64,000 bases of DNA, from positions 196,271,126 through 196,335,125 of the forward strand of contig OZ018321.1 in the NCBI GenBank assembly GCA_963969495.1, written 5' to 3'. Both the position numbers and the translations under genes were made by a program. The notes under the pieces are model-generated. The model worked only from the letters and a program-made list of their open reading frames with translations. It made no database searches and was not told the DNA's origin. The number at the start of each line of letters is the position of its first letter. Position 1 is the stretch's first letter. This DNA is from Ceratothoa steindachneri. Its lineage: Eukaryota; Arthropoda; Malacostraca; Isopoda; Cymothoidae. This document shows positions 11,530 to 24,720 of this stretch, piece after piece.

Positions 11530-13369
11530 CTAACTCTAACTCCGATTCATTCCTTTTCACCAATTTATCCTAAACTACCCTATCCACGAAACGATGACTA
11601 TACACTTTTAACTCTACCTTTTTCAAGACGTAAGACTTAAGAATCACACGTTGGTTACGCCTCTTCAATCTTCCTTGGGGCGTTGGCGTATGTGATTGAC
11701 TTTGCCTGTTTTCTCTCCTCTTCTTTCTTCTGTATTGCTTTTTTTCTTATTGTGCAGCTATGTGCCATAGTTCGGGGCTCAACTTCTTATGTCCTCCCAT
11801 GCAATACTTGCTGCACATTAGCTTGTTCTAGTTGAGGCAGATTGCGGTTGTGTGTGCTTCGATCATGTATCAAATGAAACACATCAGAAGGCTGTAAACT
11901 TTCTCTTGCTCTATATTATAGTTGGGTATTCACATGATGGAAAGAAGCGATGCTCTCGGCAGCTGTTTTTCTGCCATTTCTTTTATAAGAAAGGTTATCT
12001 TAAAGACGTGAGTGTAGTCTTTGAATTGTAGGCAGATGACGCTTCGGATGGCTAATTCTTGAGGGGCTCATATATTCAAGGCACATGATCTTGAGGAGAT
12101 ATGCTCATTCTTCTAATAGGATCCTATCCACATCCATAGTTTCGGTGTACAGTAAAAACATATCGAATGGGAATTTCTATTAATTTCACTGACACTATGA
12201 GAGTTCGGCGAATAACTTTACAAAATTGGCTTTGAGGGGGAGGGTTTTTTCTTGTCGGTAAGGGTCCTTAAGCCCTTCTCAAATGACTGTTATAGTTAGA
12301 AAGAGGCTTATGTGCAGCAGATACTCAAACGAGTTTATCTAATTGCCCATTGGCGGAAGGGACTAGGAAATTTAAGCTCACATCTTTTCCAGAATTCTGC
12401 GTTTGGCGGCTAAGTTTAAGTTCTTTCCTTATAACGATCATAGTCTAAGCAAAATCGTTGTCTTACCATTTTATAGACAGAAGGTGTGAGTTATGTTTTT
12501 ATTTTCAATAGAACACGTGAAAATTCTATTCTAGTATGTCTTGAGTTCAGGCTTCATCATCATGAAAGAAAATGACTTCCCGAATTTTCAGGTCTCGGGA
12601 TACGAATTCTTTCTGAGGATGGTGGTGTTTTTAACGAATTGGTTTGCCTTGTTCTCTGTTATGATAAAGTTTAATTGCTCTTTCTTGAAGTTGTATGGTC
12701 AATCTTCAGCTGAAAGTTGTGTTCTTACCAATATAGAAATTATTTGTATGAGGGTTACAAGCCTCATGGCCCCATCAAAAATTGTAAAGCACTTTGGGAA
12801 ACTTCGGCATTTATTGCTGCAGTTGTGATGTTTTTCATCGATTAAGTACCTGTATTAAGGTTTTCGTAGTATCTTCTTGAGAATTTGTTGTTAGTTAGGG
12901 TGATATTTTTTGTATGATAACTCGTAGGACTGATTTATCGGTCCTATAGGTGTCTATCATTTGATTTTTATAGAAGAAAACTTGTGGCCCCTTATCTCTC
13001 TCTGCCTCCTTCACCTCGATGTAAAAGTCGAGAATCTTCTTGTGTAAATTGTCAAAGTCTCGGTTGGAATGCATGATGTTAATAAGAATTGGTTTAGTAC
13101 TCATTAATTCTTGTTCGAAGGCGTCCCATACTAAATAGTCCTTGATGATCGGCATATGAAAGAGATTGTGACTGATTTCTTGAATTTTACTTTTAGCTTT
13201 TATGTATTTTCCAAGATCAATTTTTTTCAAAATAGAGACTGGTGGTGCTTCTTGCGTCGTTCTTATTTTAACATTGACGCCAAGGAACGGTATGCGTCTG
13301 TTTTACACTTAATTTATGAGATTTCATGGCTTCTTTGAGTTCAAGTTGTTGATGTTCATAGTTGATTGT

Positions 13370-13374
<5 letters not shown>
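11530..13374. other. unassigned region with traces of former minus-strand coding
   Basis: No repeat or known domain recognised. On the minus strand from about 13340 down to 12400 one frame reads with protein-like composition but is cut by many stops. The intact piece is annotated separately. 11530-12400 shows nothing I can name. Confidence 0.4.
12895..13230 (-). pseudogene. unrecognised 111-codon frame, likely decayed coding sequence
   Basis: The minus-strand frame begins MKKIDLGKYIKAKSKIQEIS and holds charged, non-repetitive sequence (WDAFEQELMSTKPILIN; YIEVKEAERDKG) up to a TAA at 12895. Similar protein-like text continues downstream in shifted frames (IREVIFFHDDEA near 12570), which suggests a longer gene that has decayed. 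I do not recognise the family and propose no function. Composition and length argue against pure chance, but confidence is low. Confidence 0.35.

Positions 13375-13423
<49 letters not shown>
13375..13423. repeat. (AT)n microsatellite
   Basis: An uninterrupted AT dinucleotide run of about 49 bp. Confidence 0.97.
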
Positions 13424-14566
<1,143 letters not shown>

Positions 14567-14849
14567 GTATGTGCAAGATTTGTCTACATGGTATGTATAA
14601 TTTTATTCCATTCTCTGTGTGACCTGATTATGTGAACGTATTTAAATATACATTTATCGAGGTCAGTGGATATTCGTGTATGTGAATGTTTTGTTTAATT
14701 GTGTATAAGAATGTTATGTATAGGTGTGGCTTTTAGTGTTTATACATAACCTGGAATGTTTCTATGTAGATGCCAGTTGCATGTATCCTTATATGCTTTT
14801 AATTTTAAGTAAACTTTTATTTGTGTGTACACGTCTTCTTTCGTCTTTG

Positions 14850-14852
<3 letters not shown>

Positions 14853-14917
<65 letters not shown>
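14853..14917. repeat. (AT)n microsatellite
   Basis: An AT run of about 65 bp, about 110 bp upstream of a truncated LINE RT. Frames reading YIYIYI across it are artefacts. Confidence 0.97.
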
Positions 14918-14920
<3 letters not shown>

Positions 14921-15029
14921 CTATGCGTATTTCTTACGTATATTTCCGTATTTATAATACGTAGAAATCCGTGGTATTTCCTATTTCTTTTGTGCATTTG
15001 GCGAAGAATATCTATATACATGTGTATAT

Positions 15030-16590
15030 AGCTATGAACGGAATTAGAGGCAACTGTCAAAATTGGTTCAAATCATATTTAACTGAAAGAAGCAATTTGT
15101 CTCCGTCAATGGTCAAGACTCATCTTACCTTAATATTACAACTGGGGTCCCAGGAGGCTCCGTGCTAGGGCCGCTGTTATTTTTAATCTATATTAATGAT
15201 ATTGTTAAATCATCTTCTCTGTTTAAATTTATATTATCCGCGGATGATAGTGCCTTATCAACTCCCTTGCCATATGACAAACCGAGCAACATTCAAACTA
15301 CAATAAATAAAGAACTCGAAAATGTCTTCATGTGGCTTAATGTTAATAAACTATCAATAAATGTAGATAAAACCTAATATATTCTTTTCTCTTACCAAAA
15401 ATCTATTAAATTGCCCAATATTAAAATGGTCGACGGAATAATTTATGAAACTACTCATATCAAATTCCTAGGCATCTTTATTGACAAAAATCTGAGTTTT
15501 AAACAACATATTACGCATATCTCAACAAAACTATCAAAATCGATTGGAATATTATATAAATTAAATAAGTTTATTCCTAAATATATTCTCCACTCTTTAT
15601 ATATGACAATGGTGCAACCTTACTTGACATATGGTATAGAGAGTTGGTATGGAAAATATCAAAATTATCTCAATAAATTAGTCATATTACAGAAAAAAGC
15701 AATTCGAGGCCATCCATTAACTTGACTACAAAGAGCAGACTAATCGATATTTTACACAATCTAGAATTCTAAAATTAAATGATCTCTTTGTTTTTCAAAC
15801 ATCCCTATTTCTTTACAAAACAATAAATTGTTCCTATAATAACTATATATTTAATATCTTACAAACAGCTGATAATACCCATAATCACCAAATCCACAAT
15901 AGAACAAAATTTATTTTAACCTTGTATTCAAAATCAAAATCACAATGTAGCTTTCTGTACAAATCTATCAAAATATGGAATGGCTTGGACGACAATATCA
16001 AATCCCAAACCAATTTAGCTCAATTCAAAAAAGCTCGTAAAAACAATATTATTTCGGCTTACTAAATTTCTATTCAGTTTTTGTTATTGTGTATTCATTT
16101 GTTACCGTACACTATTATACTGTGTACTATTACTTTGATTTATACATTATAAATATGTTATTATTTGTATAAATCTGTTGACTATGTTAACTACAGATCT
16201 TTTGAAATAATCACTAAAAATAAATAGTTTTTAATTTATCTCTAAATTTAAATAATGTAATTATTCGTTATTTGCAATCTTTACAATGGTTCAGGTTCTC
16301 AAATGTATACTAAGTTGTTTTTATTTTTATAACAAAGGCGTTCTCTGTTCGTAAACATGAAGGGATTTTATTCTTGATAATGTTATGCTTAGTCTTAAGT
16401 TTTAAGTTTCTGCCCTAAAAGTCACTGACTTATTTTGGGCCCATAACTAATCTTTGTATGTATATACATATATACGAGTATGTATAAAGTACTTATTGTA
16501 ACTTGTCATTAAGATTTAAAATGTAATATGATTATACTGTAAATTGGATTAATATGGAATAAATAAATAGATAAATAAATAAATACCTAA
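15030..16590 (+). mobile_element. 5'-truncated LINE (CR1/L2/Jockey-like RT) with AAATA-rich tail
   Basis: Coding similarity starts abruptly near 15035 inside the RT domain and runs to a stop at about 16065. A 3' UTR follows and ends in an (AATA)n-type tail at 16556-16586 (GGAATAAATAAATAGATAAA). Truncation at the 5' end and a simple-repeat 3' tail are the hallmarks of LINE insertion by target-primed reverse transcription. Confidence 0.85.
15035..16065 (+). pseudogene. LINE reverse transcriptase, C-terminal half
   Basis: In order: GNCQNWFKSYLTER (palm region), TGVPGGSVLGPLLFLIYIND (15145-15195), SADDSA (15239, the ADD catalytic box), VNKLSINVDKT, KFLGIFIDKNLSFKQHI (15450-15505), YGIESWYGKYQNYLNKL, and near the end SFLYKSIKIWNGL, a typical LINE C-terminal block. 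The frame shifts near 15065 and 15165, stops at 15375 and shifts again near 15715, so it is dead. The N-terminal RT motifs and the endonuclease were never present in this copy. The clade cannot be fixed by eye; CR1/L2-like RTs and Jockey relatives share these blocks. Confidence 0.85.
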
Positions 16591-16591
16591 A

Positions 16592-17720
16592 GCACCATTT
16601 TCTCTCCGTTCCTGCTTCATTTTCTAGTGTGTGTTATTTGAATCGTTCCTGTGCACTTTTGAGCGCATAGACATTCGCAGGAAAGATTCGGATTTATTGC
16701 CCTAATTCAAACCGGAACATTAGATCTAATTCTACATTAGTAATATTATTACCTTATAAGGAAATTACTTTCTTTTAATACGGAAAATATGGAAAACGAA
16801 AAGTGTTGTGGGATTATGTAGATAAACTTGTTTTCCTTAACGACGTATATTTTTCGAAATGAGAGAGAAATATAAAGAAATTCACTCTTTAATCATCCCG
16901 AGTAAAATTATAGTAAACAATAACTGCAAATATTGTATTTGGAAATGATAGTTCGTCAGAGGAAAACGTATGCCGTAAAGTTAAAATTCAAGATATGTTG
17001 CAAATTTGTGACTAGCGACTGTTTGATCCTCAACTACCTCTCAACCCGACCTAATAGATAATCGGAGAAAGACACATTAATTAAAGCACTTATGCCTATA
17101 TTAGCCAGGATTCTTTGATAATCAGGTGCTTTAAACCATCGATCTCTGCGATAATGATCCCGTTGCATTTTTTCTCTTGATTACTCCCAGGTGGACATCT
17201 AGCTAAGATCCTTGTACTTCATTCCCTATTTACTGCTAAATATCCAAGGTTAAGTGGCAGAGCTACTTTTATGCACGTTAAAACGTTGCAGGGATTTATT
17301 CGTTAAAGAGTTCGCAGATGTGGAATACGATTACGATAGTACTTGATAGATACTTCTAATTTAATTGATCGCGCCTAGGGAATATGGTTCATGGTAGATA
17401 TTTTCTGAGTAGATCATCTGACACTTGATTAAATTATTCAAATGTAACAATATACATTTGAGGCCACTTATAAGCATTCGGAATGAGAATAATGCGTTAA
17501 ATATAAGTGGTTAGTTTTATTTTATTATTTTAAAGGTTAAATAATATTTTGTAAAATAGGTTTATTAAAGGATTAGGTTTTCTAATAACTTTGTCCGAAC
17601 CTCCTTGACCTCCATACTGTGATTGTTTGTGTTTTCGTAGAATAGATATGAGTTAAATTCCCTAGCACTCGTTTATAAACATTTATTATACTTATAGTTC
17701 ATAATTTTTCTATTTAAAAA
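16592..17720. other. spacer, nothing recognised
   Basis: AT-rich sequence with no motif, ending at the TA that flanks the Tc1 element. Confidence 0.5.
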
Positions 17721-17722
17721 TA

Positions 17723-18877
17723 AGCTCACCGGACCAAAAATTAGTTACCTGGCGGGTTTAAATTACTCGTAGTTTAAACTACAGGGGTCCGAAGTTAGCA
17801 TTGAACGAGGAGAATCGGAAGGTACCACCTTGGACGTATAAGACGGTATTCATGGGATTCGCAAAGGTAGTACTGTGCAATACTTGTCTCATATGTTATG
17901 TGTATAATAGTGCGCAAAGCAGAAGCTATTGAGGAATGAAAAGTAGTGATTGCAATTGGGCAGGCTAAAGGCCATCTGTGAAAGACGTCGCGAAATTTGT
18001 AGGTATATCTACACGTACGGTCATACGGGTCTATCTGCAGGGCCAAAAATTCTGGTCTACAAAAAATTCTAGCAAGAATTCTGGCTGAAAGACCACTGCA
18101 GTGTTTCACGGATTTTGGCTAAAAAATCTATTCGCTTCAAGCCAGGAATTGCTGCAAGACGTCAGCGCCGGTACTTCGGGACCCATTACTGAAAGTACAC
18201 TCCGCACGGATCTGCATAGCATGGACATTTGGAGCAGAATAACACGTAAGAAGACTTTGCTCTCTTCTGCCAACAAAGTTATCCGACTATAGTGGGCGAG
18301 AAGAGACAAACAATGGACCATGGATGACGCGAATTGTGTTATCCTGTCAGATGAAGAACCCTTGTTCCAATATGTGAATGATACCCTGCGTCAAGTAAAT
18401 TTCATCATAGAGCAAATGAGGCCTTCAAAGAAGACTGCTGGAGAAGTCTCTTTATGTAATTATGGTGTTTCAATTTTTCAAAAATGTTTGTAGGTTAAGT
18501 GGATAAATAATTTGGATTAGGATTTCACGAAAACTCGCACATCCAATGGGTTAGAGCCGTGACTGACTGGCATGATGAAAATCCAGAAACAATAACACAT
18601 CTGGACTCGTCCACAAATCACCGGATCTCCACCCTATCGCAAATATATTGGAGTACCTATAACAAAGTGCAAAATGTCCACAAGCAATCCATGTAATCAT
18701 GCCAAATTTATAATTCATTGATGCAAGAATAGGTGAACATTGATGCATTCTACAACCAAAACCTTATTCAATTCATTCCACATCCAATCACAGTTGTTAT
18801 CCAGGCTCGTGGAGGTATTACACGTTATTATGTACGCTACTGTCCCAAGTGACTATTTATTTTTTTTCCTGTGAGCC
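17723..18877 (+). mobile_element. Tc1-like element with imperfect TIRs and TA duplication
   Basis: The left end reads AGCTCACCGGACCAAAAATT and the reverse complement of the right end reads GGCTCACAGGAAAAAAAATA. Flanking TA is present on both sides (17721-17722 and 18878-18879). The 1155-bp size is in the usual range for a Tc1 element. Inside is a transposase reading frame on the plus strand with many lesions. Confidence 0.78.
17920..18845 (+). pseudogene. Tc1-like transposase
   Basis: In order along the plus strand: helix-turn-helix text GQAKGGKSVKDVAKFVG-like near 17955-18000; GTSGPITESTLRTDLHSMDI (18170-18230) and SRITRKKTLLSSANKVIRL (18235-18289), matching the second DNA-binding region of Tc1; CVILSDEEPLFQ near 18340-18370, the block with the first catalytic Asp; SPDLHPIANILEYL near 18620-18660, the SPDLNPIE signature; and IQARGGITRYYVRY near 18800-18840, the Tc1 C-terminus. 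Stops (for example 18290) and frame changes inactivate it. Tc1 transposases cut and paste at TA. The minus-strand frames here are shadows. Confidence 0.85.
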
Positions 18878-18879
18878 TA

Positions 18880-20218
18880 TCTACTAAGTAAATGATTATA
18901 TGACAATTAAAAAAGTATTTTAATCTCTCACTTCTCTTCTCGATCTTTTCTCGTCATCATGTTTTTCATTGTACAACGGCAGATGATGAATATATACCGA
19001 AAGAAACTCTGTAATAAATTGATTTTACAAAAGTATCTTTTATAATCTTGATTTTACATAGCTGCTAAAGTAAAATTTTCTTCTATTTTATGATGCGAAT
19101 TTTCATTAGTGATCTCGTAATAGTGAATATTTGCATAAAGCGCATATCCATTATGTACATTGAAAGTTTTATTGAATAAAGAGAGTAATTTGCTTGAAGG
19201 AAATGGTTTCATCTCGAGGATATTTCATTGTTTCATTATTCCAAAATTTCATTTACTTTTTCCATTTTCCATTTCTTATTATTTTCTAATTTTTAAGGTT
19301 TTTTTACGTCTGATTTTTTTATTGAGCGAAGATTGATGTTGAGAAGCAATTAAAGAATTTATATTAATTTTCCGATATCAAAAAAAATCTCCACAAATCC
19401 TTTAAAAGGAAAACGATTAGGGGCTGTAAAATACATTCTTTTTTCCCTTTTTAAGACCATGACGTCAATAGATTAAAATATAGCCTGTAAGAAACCAATA
19501 AAACATGAATGAGCTAATGGATAAAAGAGATAAGGAAGGAAACGATAAAAGTACGCGTGTAAGCATAAAACTGTGTAGTTAAGTCCTTGTGGTGTATTGT
19601 TCATACTAGCTTTGACCGTCTAAGTCAGTTTGATTAGTTGACTTATGTGTGCAGGTATATGTTTAGGTTTGTGTAAGTATAACATCTCTAACGATTACTT
19701 TATTTCTCATTAAATTAATTGCTAACCACAACATTATCGCACGCTTGCATTGCAGCTGCGCCGCATTGCTAATACAAAATGTTTATTGTTTTAATAAATA
19801 TTACGTTTTCTGCTGGCAATATTTGCTTACATTTATGTTCATTAAATGCTTAAATGGTGTCATAAGCATAATGCCAAATGTGAATACCAGCATTCATAAA
19901 CTCTAAAAGTTATTAACTGTTTCTTAGGGCAAAGTGGAACATCCCCGCTCTGCAGCTTTGTGATCTAAAATTGAGTGGCATAAAATAGGGTTAAAATTAA
20001 TATGTAGTGGTTAACCGTTCTAGAATTTTTACCTAGTAAATAAATAATATCATATTTTATATATTCTTGAAAATATATATTCGTACAGTATATACAATTT
20101 AGTTCAATATAAATTACATATAAATGTTCAAACATTTGCGTTTTCATCTTCTCAATAATTATTTTATTTTACGTTTTCAAAGAAATTAGGAAAAGTTCGT
20201 TATTTACATCTCAATATA

Positions 20219-20221
<3 letters not shown>
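18880..20221. other. AT-rich spacer with one dispersed short repeat
   Basis: No gene supported. About 19553-19640 resembles 23945-24020 (GTGTAAGCATAA, TGTTCAT, GAGCTTTG or TAGCTTTG, CCGTCTAA in the same order), so it is a fragment of a dispersed repeat. Confidence 0.45.

Positions 20222-20292
<71 letters not shown>
20222..20292. repeat. (TA)n microsatellite
   Basis: A TA run of about 70 bp, preceded by a short imperfect TA stretch. Confidence 0.97.
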
Positions 20293-20294
<2 letters not shown>

Positions 20295-20453
20295 TTCAAG
20301 AGCGCAAAGGAATAATTAAAATTAATCCAACAATCCGCTGCCTCAGTGTGCGCGGTTTGAACCACACCACTGTACGGATTTTTTGCGAATTAGGAAATAT
20401 TAGTTAGTTCCGAAGAAAATTTTGCCGTTTTCAGTTTCCTGCCGTTTGTTGGA

Positions 20454-20456
<3 letters not shown>

Positions 20457-20494
<38 letters not shown>
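20457..20494. repeat. (AT)n microsatellite
   Basis: An AT run of about 38 bp immediately upstream of the hAT relic. Confidence 0.96.
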
Positions 20495-20498
<4 letters not shown>

Positions 20499-20519
20499 AG
20501 TCCACAGATTACCCATGGC

Positions 20520-22290
20520 TGATGAAGTGAAGAAGAAATGTTGGCAATACTCAAGCGATTTTTTAGCATAGGGTTTTATACAGTCTCTAACCAATATAAT
20601 AAAACCAATGTGTCTTATATTTATGATAGAGCTTTCTAATGAAAGCATGCGCCCAAGTAAGCTTCTAATACATTTGGAGAATAAGCACAAGGATAAGAAA
20701 GACAAACCCTTAGATTATTTTTAGAAGCTTTCCAAGGAAGGAACACCAGTGTTTCTTTGCTTAGCCAAAGAAAAGCTAAATTAGACAAAGGTTTAATTGC
20801 ATCTTACATGATTTTCAAGCTATTAGCAAAAACTGAAAAGCCCCATACTATTGGTGAAGATTTGATTTTGCTCGCAGTATATGTGGTAATTTCTACTGTT
20901 ATGCAACAGAATTCCAACCAAATTACCGAGATAATCCCGTTAAGCAACAATTCAGGATTAACACGCATTTATGAATTGGCAAGGGATGTAGAAAATCAAC
21001 TAGTTGCACTTTTAGAAGTAAAGAATTTGCATTACAAATTGATGAAGCATCTGTAAGTGTTAATCCAGCCCTTCTTATGGCATATGTTACGTTTTGGGGT
21101 GATAATAGTGAACTCAGAGAGGAAATGCTTTTTGACAGATACTAAAGAGGAAACAATTTTCCAAGAAGTATTGGCCAATTTCCAATACAAAAATATTTTT
21201 ATTTCCAATGGAGAAAATTATAGCTTGCGCAACTGATAGTGCCACTGCTATGGTAGGCAGATACAAGGGCTTCATTGCATATATAAAACAAACTGCGCCT
21301 AATGTTTTTTGAATTCACTGCGTGGTTCATCGTAATCATTTGATTGTAAAGAATTTGGGAGGACGTCTGAAAGATGATCTTGATAGTGTAATCAGGCTAC
21401 CAACCTTACCAAGTCAAACTCACTTCAAGACCGTCTTTTCCGACAACTCTGTACAAACAATGAAGAAAAGTTTAAACGTTCACTTTTGCATATAGAGGTG
21501 AGATGGCTTTCTAACGGTAACTGCCTGCGTCGCTTTGTTGAATTCCGGGAGAGTGTTGTACCATTTTTGAATGGTAAGGAGCTTGGAGAAGAAATCATAG
21601 CTTCCAAGTGTGACATATTCTACCTTTCAGATATATTCGACAAGCTAAACAGGCTGAACAAACAGCTACAAGGTAAAAATACAAATCTTTTAACTTCGAA
21701 AGAGGCAATCAGCTCTTTCCTTGGCAAACCTAATCTGTTTAGGATTAATATTGGGCGTAAGAAATTGTTACATTTTTCGACCCTCGCCACTATTGAAGAG
21801 GAGCTGCATGAGGATGATATTTTAGTGTACATTAATCAATTGGAAGAAATGCACAATGATATGGAAATTAGGTTCAAAGATCTCTTAGAAATGAACATTC
21901 CAAGGTGGTAGTTAGACCCATTTAAAACAAATGCCGCTGATGTTGACATCATACTGCAAGAAAGCCTCATTGAATTGTAGAGTAATCAAATTGCCCAAGC
22001 TAAATTTAAACATGGCCTCAATAACTTATGGAAAAGTAGTAAAATTGCAATGAAATTCCCATTGCTTTGGCAGGGAGTAAAATTATATTCCACTGCTTTT
22101 CCAACGTCTTACCTAGTTGAGTCAGGTTTTAGCTGAGTTTCTCACCTATTATCAAAAGATCGCAACCGCTGATAAATGGTAACTAGAGGTGATCTTCTTC
22201 TGTCTAACAACCATGCCTCCTTGCTTTGAAAACTTGTGCAACTATATCAGCCACAAGGATCTGACTAAAAAAGCACACAAAGAAAACTAA
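20520..22290 (+). pseudogene. hAT-family transposase relic of the ZBED5/SCAND3 type
   Basis: The plus-strand translation follows this family in order. Near 20800-20860 come SYMIFKLLAKTEKPHTIGED and, after it, IPLSNNSGLTRIYELARD (family block ending in SNDTVxRRI). Near 21190-21250 comes a decayed catalytic region (DSATAMVGRYKGF), then CVVHRNHL near 21320 (the C/DxxH block). The longest open stretch (21486-21911) holds HIEVRWLSNGNCLRRFVEFR, the RW motif, and FKDLLEMNIPRW. At about 22100-22175, FPTSYLVESGFS begins the C-terminal dimerisation region. Several stops break the frame. No 8-bp duplication or terminal repeats were found. hAT transposases cut and paste DNA, and this group has also been domesticated in vertebrates. 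Confidence 0.88.
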
Positions 22291-22291
22291 T

Positions 22292-24070
22292 ATGATATAT
22301 TTGTATTTATTTTGCTAAAGGATTTTTTTTTTTTTAAGTCAAAAGATAATCATTTTTTTAAACGTTACTTATTTTCTCGGTGTTCATGGAAGTTTTTTGT
22401 TTTGATGCTATATCAGAGAAATAATGTATGATCCTAAATGGTTCTTTTATTGAACGCACAAAATATCTTTCTGTTAGTAAAATAGAATAAAGGAGAATAT
22501 ATGTACAATTAATCAACACAGATATTTTTATGGAAGGTATTATAATATTCAAGTACTATTTTTCAGCTAATAATGCTAAGAGGGTCACAGAAATAATAAA
22601 GATCCCAAGGGGAGCCATGAACTAAAAAGGTTGGGAATCACTAGTATAAACGAATGCTAGGGACTTGGGCAAACAGATATAAGATCTGAACCGAAGGCAA
22701 TGGGTTTTCCAACTCAATCTCCAGATATTCAAATAGCCAGGGTATTTATATGACCGTCATATTTTTGGTTTCTCCTCGTTGGCAGACTCAGACGACGGGC
22801 TGACCACTTTTGGCGGCCGAAGGGATTAGCGTTTGTCGCTTGACCCAAGTCTTAATGGCTTTTACGATGTGGGCGAGAAACGAGAAACTTTCGGCTAGCA
22901 GCTTCTCGACTACGGAGATTAGCGCTTCTTCGGCGAGGTAGAAGTGTAAAAGCTTTTAACACGCCTTACTTAATTAACTGCACCTCTAAGGAGGCTGACG
23001 GATATTCAAATTCTTTCTTCTATTTTTTTTCTCTTTGGGTTCAGAGATTAATCCACGTGGAGTTATACTTAGGAGACAGAGAGAGAGAAGGAATTCAATG
23101 AATAAATAAAGGGGATATTCTTTTTGGCTTTCCTTCCCCTTACACCTATCTTCAAAAAACCCATTTTTTACAAAGCTTATATTTTCTTATAAATGCACAA
23201 ATATTAACCCCTTAGGTGGTCTATGAGTAGCTATGTATTGCTAGTGGCATACTGCAGGGACTCATGACTGCTCGTGCCCGTCTCGCTTCGCACATTTGAG
23301 CTCACAATACTCTGCCCACAAGCACTCATCGCTCTACGAAGACACGTCATCTGAAGTATTTTTTACCATCTAGGATGTTGGGAAGAATCTTGCCACATAC
23401 GATTCTGACTCGTGATGAATCTTCATTCATTTGAAGTCTGCGCACCGAGGTTAACTGATGAAACCTACGTTTTTGATTAGTCATGGTTGTGGCATATACC
23501 CGAATTTTTACCTTCTACCTCTACCCCACCTGCTATTCATCCTCCCCATCTCATTACTTCCTCACTCCTACACGGGCGAATAAAAGAGAAAAATACTTTA
23601 CATCAGTCTGTCATTTTTTAATATGTCTGGCTAAGTTTACCACCCTTCCCTGCATCAAAGGCACGACTTCTGGTTAGGTTGGCTACCACTTAGAGCCTAT
23701 AACAAAAGGCATAATTTGAGGGTCCCAGGAAAGTATGTTTGAGGACTAGTCCACTGCGGAACCTAGGACCACTGGGCGCAGTGTAGAATAACCAAAGTCC
23801 CGAGTGGTGGGAGTAGATTCAACCATCACCCGGCAAAAGGTCTACCATGAGTTAAGCCTCGGAGGATCCCACTGAGATCAATTCATCCATTCACCCTAAC
23901 ATCTCACTCATGGCAGCAGCACAATAATAGACAAACCCCAAATAAAAGCATGCGTGTAAGCATAAGACGGTGTAGGTATGTGTCTTGTTCATGTGAGCTT
24001 TGCCCGTCTAATCGTCCCTAATCAAAAAAATAAATCGAACTTTGGAAATTCCTTTTTCCAAGGCAAATAT
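22292..24070. other. spacer, nothing named
   Basis: No domain or long repeat recognised. 22760-22980 is GC-richer than its surroundings, and 23945-24020 is the dispersed repeat shared with 19553-19640. Confidence 0.45.
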
Positions 24071-24089
24071 ATTCAGGTCTGAACTTAAA

Positions 24090-24720
24090 TCAAGCCATCC
24101 ATCCATCGAGAAGAATAAGAAAACACGGAGCTAGGGAACAGGTCCCTTCTGGGCCTAAAAAGCTAAAGAAATTCTGATTTGCCGCCCGAATCCACCCTCC
24201 CGTCATGACTATAAAGATACCTCATTCGCAGACTAAATCAAAGCAGAAATCGAGTAGAGCCAGTCCTTCGTCAAAATAGAAGAAATAATCAAGTTTAAGA
24301 AGCAATAAGGAAAAGAACATACTCATGTGATCAAGGCCATGTTTAAAGAAGAGACAAAAATGGCAACGAAGGCATCGGAACAAGGAATCTTTTCATTCTA
24401 CACCATGATAGCACCAACCCAGATAGAAAGGAAAACTTTCATATCTGTCTAAGTCTGCTTAAAGTCCTACGCCTTTCATGAACACCCAACCAGCGACCCC
24501 ACCTTCCAGCGTAAGAAATGCTTTGAAAGTTCTATTACGGAACATTATGGAATCCCACACCGCAATTTCGTAGTCTTTCCTAACGAAGAGGGAAATTGTA
24601 AAGAACAAAATGTCTCCTTCATTCGTAAAAAATAAAAAAAACAACCACATACACAACAGCAATTTCAACGATATGAACCAAAAGAACAAAAGACAGTCAT
24701 AAATATCAAGAGAAACATGA
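24090..24720 (+). pseudogene. gag-like fragment of a second Jockey-type LINE
   Basis: The plus-strand translation from about 24260 matches the ORF1 core of the LINE at 7.2-8.4 kb in order: KIEEIIKFKKQ, THVIKAMFKEETKMATKA, SEQGIFSFYTMIAP, then VCLKSYAFHEHPTSDPT with the remains of a cysteine/histidine block (CFESSITEHYG). No endonuclease or RT follows, so this is an isolated ORF1 fragment. The opposite-strand frame 24459-24689 is a shadow. Confidence 0.68.
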
